A DNA stretch of 64,000 bases from Rhodoligotrophos appendicifer. Lineage in GTDB: Bacteria > Pseudomonadota > Alphaproteobacteria > Rhizobiales > Im1. The stretch is taken from positions 161,156-225,155 of the forward strand of contig NZ_VHKL01000003.1 in the NCBI RefSeq assembly GCF_007474605.1, read 5' to 3'. This document shows, in pieces, positions 37,715 through 46,689 of this stretch (position 1 is its first letter; each line of letters starts with the position of its first letter). The notes under the pieces were generated by a model. It was not told the origin of the DNA. It saw only the letters and a list, made by a program, of their open reading frames with translations, and made no database searches. A program made the translations under genes and the position numbers.

Positions 37715-38785
37715 TCACTGAACCTCGATTTCCTTGTTCCAACGCTCGGTCCATGCCGGGAGCTGCTTGTTCAGATAGGTCCAGTCGATCGGCACGATCT
37801 TGTCGCCATTGGCTGGGGGTGAGGTGATGACCGAGCTCATGTCTGGCGGCAACGTCGCCTTCTTGTTCACAGGCAGCCAGCCGAGCTTCTGGGCCATGAT
37901 CTCCTGCGCCTGTTGGCCCACCAGGAAGTTGACGAACTTGGTCGCCAATTCCGTGTTCTTTCCGTTCTTGACGACCGCGATGCCCGCCTGAATCGCCGCT
38001 GTCCCTTCCTTGGGGAAGACGAACTTGATCGGGAAGCCGGTACGATGCGCGTAGGAATAGGTCTCGCTGTCAGTCCAGACACCGACCCAGGCCTCGCCTT
38101 GCTGGAAATAGGATGTGAGGTCGGCGGTGGTGTCGAAGTTGAAGATGTTCGGCTTGATCTTGACCATCTCGGCGAAGCCGGGTTCGATATTCTCCTCCGA
38201 GCCGCCATTGGCACGAGCAAGCAGGATCAGCAGCATGTGCGTGTAGCTGATCGAGATCGAACTCACGATCACATGGTCCTTGAGATCCGCCCGCGCGAGA
38301 TCATTCCAGCTGGTCAGCTCTGGAAGGTTGTTCTTCTTGAATTCATCGGGATTGTAGGCGAGGCCGAGCCGAAACAGGCCCCAGCCGAGACCCATGCCAT
38401 TGGGCAAGTGCGAAACCTCCTGAATGTCGGCAGCATTGGGCATCTCCGCTGGTGTAAGGGTCTGAAGCAAGCCCATGCCCGCAGCCTGGATCATGGGGCC
38501 GTCATCGATGCAGGCCACGTCAATCTGTGGATCATCCTTCTGGGCCTGCAGCTTGGCAATGGTCGCCACTGAATTGCCCGTGAGATAGGTGACGGTGGCG
38601 CCTGTCTCCTTCTCGAAAAGGGGGATCAGTTCCTGGCGGATGAAGGTCTCTGGAGCTCCGGGGTAGCAGGCGAGGACGATGGACCCGGCAGCCATGGCGG
38701 GTGTCGGTGCGAGACCTTGGAAAAGCGACGTCGTCGCCAGGGCCGCAAGAGCGATATAGGCGCGGATTCTCAGTCGTTTCTTCAT
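37715..38785 (-). CDS. ABC transporter substrate-binding protein, PotD-like
   Basis: The 356-aa periplasmic protein is the first gene of the operon. It has a signal peptide (KKRLRIRAYIALAALA, cleavage near AMAA, about residue 33), then a bilobed family 1 binding-protein sequence with YNPDEFKKN and VWTDSETYSY. It would capture the substrate and deliver it to the PotBC-like permease. Polyamine-type ligands are only one possibility; nitrogen-bearing organic anions and others use the same family. Confidence 0.93.
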   Translation of the reverse strand: MKKRLRIRAYIALAALATTSLFQGLAPTPAMAAGSIVLACYPGAPETFIRQELIPLFEKETGATVTYLTGNSVATIAKLQAQKDDPQIDVACIDDGPMIQAAGMGLLQTLTPAEMPNAADIQEVSHLPNGMGLGWGLFRLGLAYNPDEFKKNNLPELTSWNDLARADLKDHVIVSSISISYTHMLLILLARANGGSEENIEPGFAEMVKIKPNIFNFDTTADLTSYFQQGEAWVGVWTDSETYSYAHRTGFPIKFVFPKEGTAAIQAGIAVVKNGKNTELATKFVNFLVGQQAQEIMAQKLGWLPVNKKATLPPDMSSVITSPPANGDKIVPIDWTYLNKQLPAWTERWNKEIEVQ

Positions 38786-39011
38786 GTCAGACCCCTCTCA
38801 ATCCCACAGATGCAGACATATCCAGTGCGTCATTTGCCTTGTTGCTCGCAGTCTTTGCAGTTCGCTGCTGGGCTTCAAACAATCGTTTCTAAAAGGCAGC
38901 ACTGCTGGTACCGCCGCTTATGGAAGTGTTAGCAGGACTAATTTGCCTGAGGCGGTCTTCTGAACTTAGCATTGCTGTCCTCAAGGACGCGCGATCCTCC
39001 TGCGGAGCGAC
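38786..39011. promoter_or_regulatory. divergent control region of the catabolic cluster
   Basis: The 226 bases between the binding-protein gene (minus) and the second LLM gene (plus) must contain both promoters. The LLM ATG has GGAG 5 bases upstream. I found no certain promoter boxes or operator; the LysR regulator encoded at 40096 is the obvious candidate to act here. Confidence 0.45.
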
Positions 39012-40088
39012 ATGGTCACTCTCGGACTGTTTAGCCTTATGGGTCTCTATGACCGGAACTCCTCTCCGGCTTCAGTCCTGAAGACGACCGTAGATGCTGT
39101 GCGAATGGCCGAGGATTTCGGCTTCGACGTGGCATGGTTCGCGGAGCATCACTTCACCAATCATTCCATCTGCCCATCATCTCTCATGATGGTGGCTCAT
39201 TGTGCGCCGGAGACGTCGAAGATCCGGCTCGGCTCGGCAGTCTTGGCGCTGCCGCTCTACCAGCCCCTCAAGGTGGTTCAGGAGATTGCCTTCGCCGACC
39301 TGCTGACTCGGGGCCGCCTCGTTCTGGGGATTGGTTCGGGCTACCAGCCCCATGAATTCGATCGCTACAGGGTCGATCGCTCGGAGAAGCATGCACGACT
39401 GCTGGAGGCGTGGACGATCATCGAACAGGGTCTGACGTCAGGGGTCGTGCGCTTCAAGGGTCGCCACTTCGACATTCCCCGCACGGAACTGTCGATGCGG
39501 CCCTTCGGACTTGCCATGCCCGAGGTCTTTTTAGCCACCAGCGATGCACAGGCCGTTGCGCGGGCCGCCCAAGGGGGCCACACTCCCTTCATGTCGTTCG
39601 GTCATCGCGGACTTGATCATGCTCTTGCGGTTCGAAGCGTCATCGCCGAGCATTGGTCCAAAACGCCGGGTGCAAGCCCGGAAATGCCGCTGGGTGTCAT
39701 GCGCTTCGTCTATGTGACGGATGATGAGGCGGATGCCCGCCATGCAGCGCAATGCGTGCGCGACCTGGCTCGCGCCGGCGAGACGCTGCGAACCGGAGAG
39801 GGCCGACGCATGGATGGTCCCTTCCTCAGGCTGATGCCGCTCAATGATGAACCGCCTTTGGAAGACTTTCGGGAGAAGGCGGTCATCGGACCTGCCTCCT
39901 ACTGCGTCGACAAGCTTGGCCAGGAGATCGAGGCCTTGCGCCCGACGCATCTCGCCTGTCTCATGGGATTTGCCGGAATTGGCAGGCGAGAGACCCTCGC
40001 ATCCATCGAGCGCTTCGGCTACAGCGTCATCCCTCAGCTCGCCGATGTCTTCAGCCTGCGCGACGGCGACCTCATGGGCGCGGCGTGA
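39012..40088 (+). CDS. LLM class flavin-dependent monooxygenase 2
   Basis: This 358-aa luciferase-family enzyme begins MVTLGLFSLM and has VAWFAEHHFTNHS (residues 38-50) and RGRLVLGIGSGYQ. It resembles the LLM protein at 34021 along its length. It is divergent from the minus-strand operon and is followed after 7 bases by the LysR gene, so both are likely cotranscribed. It should need FMNH2 or a similar reduced flavin; the substrate is unknown. Confidence 0.9.
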   Translation: MVTLGLFSLMGLYDRNSSPASVLKTTVDAVRMAEDFGFDVAWFAEHHFTNHSICPSSLMMVAHCAPETSKIRLGSAVLALPLYQPLKVVQEIAFADLLTRGRLVLGIGSGYQPHEFDRYRVDRSEKHARLLEAWTIIEQGLTSGVVRFKGRHFDIPRTELSMRPFGLAMPEVFLATSDAQAVARAAQGGHTPFMSFGHRGLDHALAVRSVIAEHWSKTPGASPEMPLGVMRFVYVTDDEADARHAAQCVRDLARAGETLRTGEGRRMDGPFLRLMPLNDEPPLEDFREKAVIGPASYCVDKLGQEIEALRPTHLACLMGFAGIGRRETLASIERFGYSVIPQLADVFSLRDGDLMGAA

Positions 40089-40095
40089 GGCGCGC

Positions 40096-41088
40096 ATGAA
40101 CAAGCATCAGCCAGTGCTTCACCCGGTGACCATCGCGGTCCCGGATCGTGGTGCCGGCGATGAGACCCAGGCACCACCCCAACTTCCGATCCAGGGAAAA
40201 CCGTTCCGCCTTCCCCCTCTGAATCTGTTCAGGGTCTTCGACGCTGCGGCGCGTCTGGGAAATTTCTCGGCTGCCGCCGAGGAGCTTTGCGTCACGCCCT
40301 CGGCCGTCAGTCAGCAAATCCGCCAGCTCGAAGACCTGCTGGAGGTCCGTCTTTTCCGCCGCCTGCCGCGCAAGATGGAACTGACGCGGGAGGGGACCGT
40401 GCTTGCAAGCGCGGTCTGCGAGGGCCTGTCGCTGTTTGTCGCCGCCTGCCAAAAGATCGTCGACCCCAACGAACCGGCGGTCCTGTGTATCAATGCTCCA
40501 GCGTCGATTGCATCGCGGTGGCTGGTCCCCCGCCTGAAGCGATTCATGCAGCTCAATCCACAGGTGAAGATCACATTGCTGGCCTCCAACGACGCCGTGG
40601 ATTTCGACCGCCAGGACATCGATGTGGCGCTACGGTGGGGGAACGGGCGCTGGCCCCATGCCAGGGTGGAGCGTCTCGGCCATGGCCGGCTGTTTCCAGT
40701 CTGCAGCCCGGCCCTGTTGCGCGAGGGGCCGCCCATCCATCATCCGCACGACCTTAGACATCACACGCTTCTTCAGGTGGTGGAAGGCAGTTTCTGGTCG
40801 GCCTGGTTTGCGGCGGCCGGCGCGGACCGGGGGGAGTCCAGCGACAAGCTCTATTTCAACGATGTGGGGTTGATGCTGGACGCGGCCGTCCAGGGGCAAG
40901 GACTGGCGCTGGCGAACCAGCCGCTGGTTGAGAGCGACCTGAAGTCCGGGCGGCTCATCAGACTCTTCGAGACCGAAATCGAGACCGGCGAGGGATATTA
41001 TGTTCTGACCAGCCCTGACTTTTCAGAGAAGCCTGCGGTCGCAACCTTCCGCCACTGGATCCAGACGGAGGGCGAAGAAGGTGCCTGA
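40096..41088 (+). CDS. LysR-family transcriptional regulator, GcvA-like
   Basis: A 330-aa regulator. After an unusual 40-residue N-terminal extension comes the helix-turn-helix (LNLFRVFDAAARLGNFSAAA to SAVSQQIRQLEDLL, about residues 43-82) and a C-terminal ligand-binding domain (about 130-315). GAGG CGCGC precedes the ATG. A GcvA-type regulator in this position probably controls the divergent operon in response to the pathway substrate. Confidence 0.92.
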   Translation: MNKHQPVLHPVTIAVPDRGAGDETQAPPQLPIQGKPFRLPPLNLFRVFDAAARLGNFSAAAEELCVTPSAVSQQIRQLEDLLEVRLFRRLPRKMELTREGTVLASAVCEGLSLFVAACQKIVDPNEPAVLCINAPASIASRWLVPRLKRFMQLNPQVKITLLASNDAVDFDRQDIDVALRWGNGRWPHARVERLGHGRLFPVCSPALLREGPPIHHPHDLRHHTLLQVVEGSFWSAWFAAAGADRGESSDKLYFNDVGLMLDAAVQGQGLALANQPLVESDLKSGRLIRLFETEIETGEGYYVLTSPDFSEKPAVATFRHWIQTEGEEGA

Positions 41089-41094
41089 GGACAA

Positions 41095-41682
41095 TCAGGA
41101 GAGGGCGAGGAAATTTCCTTGCCTATAGATGAGCCCCTGCTGGGTGCGGCCGATGTGAGTGCCGACCACAGAGCCCACGAAGATCGTATGAGTGGTGCAA
41201 ACGACCGAACTGACCACCCGGCAATCGAGCGCCGCCAGAGCATCTGCAAGCACAGGTGCACCAGTGACAAGGGAAATCCATTCGCCTCGGTCGAAGCGAT
41301 CGACACCATGGACGCCTGTTCTGCCGGCAAAATGCGCAGCAAGGTCGTCATGGTCAGCCGCGACGATGTTGACGCAGAAATGCCGGACCCTCTCGATGGC
41401 GCCATGGCTTTCGGAGGTTCGGTTGACGCAGATCAACAGCGTCGGCGGCTCCGCGGAAACCGAGCAGACGGCCGTAGCCGTCAGGCCGCGACGATCCTCT
41501 GCGGTTCCGGTGGTGATGATCGTCACCGAAGAGGCCAACTGGCGCATGGCAGCGATAAAGTCGACCGGCGGGGTCTTCGGGTCCGGCCGCCCGTGCAGGT
41601 CAGCACCGGTGAAGGAAGGCGATTGCACGAAGTGCTCCTGGGCGCGCAAGGGGATCGTGGCGTCGTCAGCAGACGATCCCAT
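41095..41682 (-). CDS. flavin reductase domain protein
   Basis: A 195-aa NADH:flavin oxidoreductase of the DIM6/NtaB type. The block DFIAAMRQLASSVTIITTG is the usual start of the fold, followed by GLTATAVCSVSAEPPTLLICVNR, a flavin-binding region. It supplies reduced FMN or FAD to partner monooxygenases. It converges with the LysR gene (6 bases) and is close to both LLM genes, forming the expected two-component monooxygenase system. Confidence 0.92.
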   Translation of the reverse strand: MGSSADDATIPLRAQEHFVQSPSFTGADLHGRPDPKTPPVDFIAAMRQLASSVTIITTGTAEDRRGLTATAVCSVSAEPPTLLICVNRTSESHGAIERVRHFCVNIVAADHDDLAAHFAGRTGVHGVDRFDRGEWISLVTGAPVLADALAALDCRVVSSVVCTTHTIFVGSVVGTHIGRTQQGLIYRQGNFLALS

Positions 41683-41820
41683 GAGGGTAACGCCCTCAAG
41701 GCGGCAGAGGTCAAACGAGGGCTTCTAATGATGGTTTAAGCAGGAAGCGGCGCCAAGCCGACCATTAGCACAGCTTTAAGCGCAGTCGAGTGTCAAGCAA
41801 TCGGGGCCAGGGAAACCATC

Positions 41821-42735
41821 ATGACTTTGCCAGAGGAACACACGGTAATCACCGCGGACCACGTGATCTATCATTTTCATCCCGACCTCGAGGCAAAGTG
41901 GCATGTGGCGCCGCACGAGCAGGTGGAAATCCGCTGTCCGGACGGGGTGCATGGGCAGATCCGCACCGAGCAGGATCGCTATGTTGCAGTTGACTATGAT
42001 CACATCAATGATGCCGTGGGACCGATCCATGTGGCGGGAGCCGAACCCGGTGACCGCCTGATTTTCGATATTCACGACATTCAGATTCCCCAGGACTGGG
42101 GTTACGTTCTCGTCATCCCGAATTTCGGGCTGCTGCAGGCGAAGGTCCAGGAGGCCCGCACGAAGATTGTCCCCATCAAGGACGGCTGCGTCCATTTCGA
42201 CGGCATGCGAATTCCCCTCGATCCTTGCATCGGCACAATCGGTGTGGCGACCCATGAAGGACGCTACAATACGGTTATCCCCTTCGACCACGGTGGCAAC
42301 ATGGACACGACTGCCATCCGCGCCGGGGCCCGGGTGCATTTCCCTGTGAATCAGCCGGGAGGGCTCATTGCCATGGGTGACGCAAAGGCAGTGATGGGCG
42401 ACGGCGAGGTCTGCGGGACGGGAGTGGGCGTTCCCATCAACATCTTCGCTCATTTCGAGGTTGTGAAGGGCGGCCGGCTGTCGAGGCCGGTGATCGAAAC
42501 AGCTGGCGAATGGCAGTTCATCGCCAGTGCGGAAACTCTCGAGCAGGCCTGCATCCTCGCAAATGAGGACCTGATCGGCGCCCTCATGCGCAGCAAGGGC
42601 CTGCCCTGGGCGGACGCCTACATGCTGACCAGCCTCGTCGGCCAGTTGCGGATCAGCCAAGTCGTCGACCCGCTCATGACGGTCAGGATGGCGATCTCGA
42701 AGGACTATCTGCCCACCCTCGACAAAATGGCTTAG
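41821..42735 (+). CDS. acetamidase/formamidase family protein
   Basis: The 304-aa protein has the family pattern: PDGVHGQIRTEQD, AGAEPGDRL, IGVATHEGRYNT, HGGNMDTTAI and GDAKAVMGDGEVCGTG, with conserved His and Asp residues. It hydrolyses short amides to ammonia and an acid in characterised members. AGGGAAACCATC precedes the ATG. It would release nitrogen from an amide formed by, or fed into, the LLM pathway. Whether it belongs to the same transcript as its neighbours is uncertain. Confidence 0.92.
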   Translation: MTLPEEHTVITADHVIYHFHPDLEAKWHVAPHEQVEIRCPDGVHGQIRTEQDRYVAVDYDHINDAVGPIHVAGAEPGDRLIFDIHDIQIPQDWGYVLVIPNFGLLQAKVQEARTKIVPIKDGCVHFDGMRIPLDPCIGTIGVATHEGRYNTVIPFDHGGNMDTTAIRAGARVHFPVNQPGGLIAMGDAKAVMGDGEVCGTGVGVPINIFAHFEVVKGGRLSRPVIETAGEWQFIASAETLEQACILANEDLIGALMRSKGLPWADAYMLTSLVGQLRISQVVDPLMTVRMAISKDYLPTLDKMA

Positions 42736-42814
42736 GCGATGTCCCGCAGCTCGGTCACAATGCTCCTGCCCCCTCCTCACCCATCCCCGGAGACCATAAC
42801 CGTGAATCCGATGC

Positions 42815-43176
42815 TCAGGTCCCGCTGCGATCCGCAGTCTTCGCCCGCGTGTCTCCTGATGCGAGAAGCTCAGCAATTTGCGCCTCGGAGAAATCCGCCC
42901 CTCGCAGGATTTCGATGCTGTGCTCGCCATAAAGCAGCGCCAGCCGGCAGCCACGGTCCTGCCGTCGTAAGGGCGGGAAGCGGATTGTTGCGGAACGGCG
43001 CCTCGCAGCCAAGGATTTTCGCGACTGCGCCCCTGCTTGTCATTGTAGATTAATGTGCAGACAGAGCCGTCACTGGTCTTGCACAGCCGCCGATACGGGG
43101 AAAGCTGTCGTCCATAACCGCCTTTGTCCAACCCCCGATCGAAGCTCGACCCGATGAACCTGACCAAAACGAAGAA
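42815..43176 (-). pseudogene. remnant of CaiB/BaiF CoA-transferase
   Basis: Two frames carry fragments of a class III CoA-transferase. Upstream, 43023-43176 reads GGYGRQLSPYRRLCKTSDG then CTLIYNDKQ, equal to the family's cofactor-domain block. Downstream, 42815-42931 reads YGEHSIEIL then SEAQIAELLASG, the typical C-terminus. The frames differ and most of the gene is missing, so it is a decayed remnant. It lies at the edge between the catabolic cluster and the low-GC island. Confidence 0.7.
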
Positions 43177-43200
43177 CGCTAGAGGCACCGGAACTATCCG

Positions 43201-43811
43201 GCGAGATCTCCTTTGCCGTATGTCTTGAACCGAAGGGTCCGGAAGATCAAACAACCCCCGACACGCGGATTATGATGCCCCGCTTACCTCAGGTGGTGCA
43301 AATGTTTAGAAGCTGAATTCCAGGCAAACCTAAACGTTTTCTCAATGACTTAGAACGGAATTGTCTAACCATTCACCGGATGAAGAGATCAAGAAAAGGG
43401 CACTAGAAAGAGCAGGCTGATCTGATTTTAGAGCCCTGTACGCCACGACATACGGCTGACGAAATTTCTCTATATGCACTCCCAAAACTCCTATAAGGAT
43501 TTTTTTATGCAGGCGCGAAGGAGCATCTCAATGATGTCGCTCAAATGGAGCCTTACAGACGTCACAATGGTATTTTTAAGAGTCTCGATTGTACCGAGCA
43601 TTCTCCCAGGGTACTAGATCTCGCTCATGGAAAATCTCAGAAGGCAGCTTACCAAGGAACTCCGTCCTTGCTCATCCAACGAGTCTATTACATCTTTCCC
43701 ATGAGATTGAACCCAAGGGAAAGGGCTAGTTAAAAATATACACGGAAATTTTAAATGCTCCTCTTCATTTGTTTGCGTCTTTATTTTCCAGTGTCAACAA
43801 ATGAGTAATTC
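43201..43811. other. AT-rich leader of the polysaccharide island
   Basis: Six hundred bases with no supported gene; base composition falls sharply here. A 62-codon frame at 43545-43733 has no recognised domain or ribosome-binding site. Runs of T occur at 43500-43506. Promoters for the first glycosyltransferase probably lie near 43700-43800. Confidence 0.4.
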
Positions 43812-44948
43812 ATGAAAAAGCACACGCCAGTCGTAATCTTATCGACTGCTGATTTCGACTCAAGGATATGGACAAATAAGCAACACATAGCGGTAAGATT
43901 ATCTAAGATATGCGATGTGTATTATATCGAGTCGCTTGGTCTACGAACCCCTAAAGTAAATTTTGAAGATGTCCGAAGAGTTGCAGGTCGTTTTTTTGCG
44001 GCAATCCCAGGGCATCGAACACAATCATCTAACAAAGATAAAATTCACAATCTGGTAGTTATTTCTCCCTTCGTTTTGCCGTGGCATAATTCTACCACTA
44101 TTCGCTCAATAAATAGATTATTGATTAGAATATTGATGAAAAGGAAGTTGCCAGATCGCTATATTCTTTGGACTTTTTCTCCCCTGACGTATGACTTGGA
44201 GCAATCTGCAGTCTCAGTAATTTACCATTCGGTTGATTTACTGCACAAATTGCCGGGGATTCCGAAAACAGTCTTGCTCAATCAGGAAAGGCGGCTAATC
44301 AGTCGGGCGGATGCTGTCATAGCATCAAGCAAAGGAGTAAAGGATCATATAAAAACGCAGGGAGGTGAAGCTCTTTTATGGGAGAATGTAGCTGACATTG
44401 AGTTATTTTCTTCTCATCAGTCATATGAACGCGAACGCCGAGCGATTTTTGTCGGTAATCTAACGCAGTCAAAAGTCGACTTCGCGATCCTAGAAAATTT
44501 GATTCGGTTAAATGTGCGGATTGCGCTAGCCGGACCTTGCTCAATAGACGGCACACAGCGCGACCCCTTACTGAATAGGATTCTGCAGTCTAAGAACGTT
44601 ACTTATTTGGGTGTACTTACACAAAAAGAAATGGCTGTAGAGCTTGGTCGTAGTTGGGTCGGAATTATACCGTACCACATTAATGACTATACCAATGGTG
44701 TTTTCCCGATGAAGATATACGAATACTTAGCGTCTGGGCTCCCCGTTATAGCTACGAAACTACGTAGTCTTAATTCACTGGCCATAGATGGTCTCGACTT
44801 GGTTTCTTCAGACGAGTTCGCTTCACGGGTGTTACATCTTTGCGAGTCCGAGCGCAGAGCGCCTGCTGGCATTTACGACAACAATAGCTGGGAAGCACGT
44901 TTGGCTCAGATACAGGATTTGCTCAGGCGTATAGGAGGAGCTGGCTGA
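43812..44948 (+). CDS. glycosyltransferase, family 1/4 type
   Basis: A 378-aa GT-B type enzyme beginning MKKHTPVVILSTADF. The pattern resembles TuaH-like transferases: ILWTFSPLTYDLE in the middle, then a Rossmann-like second half with AIFVGNLTQSKVDFAILE and the donor-binding YEYLASGLPVIATKL. It would add a sugar to a lipid-linked repeat unit. The gene has low GC. The flippase gene follows after 4 bases. Confidence 0.87.
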   Translation: MKKHTPVVILSTADFDSRIWTNKQHIAVRLSKICDVYYIESLGLRTPKVNFEDVRRVAGRFFAAIPGHRTQSSNKDKIHNLVVISPFVLPWHNSTTIRSINRLLIRILMKRKLPDRYILWTFSPLTYDLEQSAVSVIYHSVDLLHKLPGIPKTVLLNQERRLISRADAVIASSKGVKDHIKTQGGEALLWENVADIELFSSHQSYERERRAIFVGNLTQSKVDFAILENLIRLNVRIALAGPCSIDGTQRDPLLNRILQSKNVTYLGVLTQKEMAVELGRSWVGIIPYHINDYTNGVFPMKIYEYLASGLPVIATKLRSLNSLAIDGLDLVSSDEFASRVLHLCESERRAPAGIYDNNSWEARLAQIQDLLRRIGGAG

Positions 44949-44952
44949 AAAA

Positions 44953-46227
44953 ATGGTGCAATCTATCCGTCACTTTCTACCACTAGCACGGAGTTGGGCT
45001 GCATATGCAGTATTGCCAGCAGCAGGTCTGATCACTGCTCCAATCCTCGCGCATGCTCTAGGTCCTGAGGGAAGGGGTCAATTGGCGGGAATGCTTCAGC
45101 CACTAGTGCTCGCTAGCGCTATTGCCGCATTAGGAGTTCCGTCGGCAGTAACATTTTTCATCGGAAGGGGTGTTCAGGCCGGCAGAGTTTCTGAAATTGC
45201 AGTGAGAATTTCGGCTCTGTTAACACTATTCGTGGCAGTCGGACTTTTTTTTTATTCGTATACTGTGGCGCAGCAAATTGGAGTAGACCGTAATTTAATG
45301 CTTTTGGTATGGCTGGCGTTTCTTCCAAGTGCCTTCATCTCCATTAGCAGGGCGCGTCTACAAGGTATCCGAAGATATGGAGTGCTCGATTTGGAGCGAG
45401 TTTTAGCCTCCGTGTTGAGAGTGGGGCTAATTGCGATTTTGTGGGCAGGGGCAGTATCTAACGTTTTCATCTACTCGGCAGTTTATATGGCTTCTGGTCT
45501 CATTGCCTCCAGCGTTTTGCTCTTTTCGACGCAGGTAAGGGCGAAATCTGTTGCGCATTCTAGGGAAGTTGAGTTGCCGGCGAGTGAGATGGCCCGTTAT
45601 GCTCTGTTCGCAAGTTTCGGAACAGTGGCAACAGCAGTAAGCGCCCGGCTAGACCAAGCTATTATGCCAGCAGCGGTATCCCCTATTGAGCTTGGATATT
45701 TCTCCGTGGCCGTGGCTGTCGCTGAGGTTGCCAATATTATAACTACTGTTGCGATTAGAAACGTTCTTGCTGAAGTCAGTTCTAAAGTTAGTCTAAGATC
45801 AATATTAAGATCGGTACTCATTGGAGGTGCATGCCAATTTGTGCTAATTTTGATCATACTTTCGATTATTCCATTGGCCGTCCCTATTCTCTTCGGAAGC
45901 GATTTTTCTCCAGCTTCAGATCTTATTCGTGTATTGCTCATAGGCTCTTTCGTGGCTTATTGGTCGAATGTTACGTTTGCTTTTCTTTCTGGATTGGGAA
46001 GGCCGGGACTTTCCTCTATTGGGCCCGCCTCTGGTGTCGCAAGCACCATTTTTTTGTTTTGGTTTTTCTGGAATGATTTGACCGCCAATATCGCAGCGTG
46101 GATCAGCGTGGTCTCCCAATCAACCATGTTTATTGCCGGTATGTTTCTGACTGGTTGGGTCTTAGCAATGCGCCGGGATCTATGGGAGGATGATTGTTCA
46201 TCAACGAAAAATCGCGCGAGGAAGTGA
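44953..46227 (+). CDS. Wzx-like polysaccharide flippase
   Basis: A 424-aa inner-membrane protein with about 12 hydrophobic segments, of the oligosaccharide flippase (MOP) superfamily. The first helix and loop read PAAGLITAPILAHALGPEGRG, a family hallmark. It moves lipid-linked repeat units across the inner membrane. It starts 4 bases after the glycosyltransferase stop and is followed by the acyltransferase after 3 bases, indicating one transcript. Confidence 0.9.
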   Translation: MVQSIRHFLPLARSWAAYAVLPAAGLITAPILAHALGPEGRGQLAGMLQPLVLASAIAALGVPSAVTFFIGRGVQAGRVSEIAVRISALLTLFVAVGLFFYSYTVAQQIGVDRNLMLLVWLAFLPSAFISISRARLQGIRRYGVLDLERVLASVLRVGLIAILWAGAVSNVFIYSAVYMASGLIASSVLLFSTQVRAKSVAHSREVELPASEMARYALFASFGTVATAVSARLDQAIMPAAVSPIELGYFSVAVAVAEVANIITTVAIRNVLAEVSSKVSLRSILRSVLIGGACQFVLILIILSIIPLAVPILFGSDFSPASDLIRVLLIGSFVAYWSNVTFAFLSGLGRPGLSSIGPASGVASTIFLFWFFWNDLTANIAAWISVVSQSTMFIAGMFLTGWVLAMRRDLWEDDCSSTKNRARK

Positions 46228-46230
46228 TCA

Positions 46231-46689
46231 ATGTTGCTTGCTGATCCGGCGAAAATGTGGGCTCGCTCGTCGCGCCTTTGGCAAGCTGGGAAACATAGAC
46301 GCGCACGATTGATCAAGGCATACAATTTTATTATTTTTCGCTGTATATTGCCGCCTGAGGCAATTCTTAAAGGAGATGTAAGTCTAGGGCATTACGCAAT
46401 GAATATAGTTATACATCCTAACGTTACCTTAGGAAGAGATGTAATATTGTGGCACAATATAACTCTTTCAGTCAGCGATTCACCTGGCTCCAGTTCCCGC
46501 ATTACAATCGGCGACCGGGTCACAATTGGCACAGGGACTGTCGTAGTTACCCCACTGCGAGGCAGCATAGAAATCTGTAATGATGTGAAGATTGGGGCAA
46601 ATTCGGTCGTTAGCCGATCTATAACTGAACCGGGTACCTATGCCGGTTCGCCAGCTAAGCTCATCAAGATGCAAGAGGTGACGGAATAA
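46231..46689 (+). CDS. hexapeptide-repeat acyltransferase
   Basis: A 152-aa left-handed beta-helix protein of the serine acetyltransferase type. Repeats of the form I-G-D-x-V occur from about residue 50 (GDVSLGHYAMNIVIHPNVTLG, ITIGDRVTIGTGTVVV, CNDVKIGANSVVS), ending GTYAGSPAKLI. It would add an acetyl or similar group to the polysaccharide precursor. The stop overlaps the next ATG by 1 base. Confidence 0.88.
   Translation: MLLADPAKMWARSSRLWQAGKHRRARLIKAYNFIIFRCILPPEAILKGDVSLGHYAMNIVIHPNVTLGRDVILWHNITLSVSDSPGSSSRITIGDRVTIGTGTVVVTPLRGSIEICNDVKIGANSVVSRSITEPGTYAGSPAKLIKMQEVTE

Noticed and set aside
41776-43254. 492-codon minus-strand frame across the amidase gene
   Set aside because: Mostly antisense of the amidase; only its first part carries real (pseudogene) CoA-transferase sequence, listed separately.
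43545-43733. 62-aa ORF at the start of the island
   Set aside because: No ribosome-binding site, composition like the intergenic DNA and no domain.
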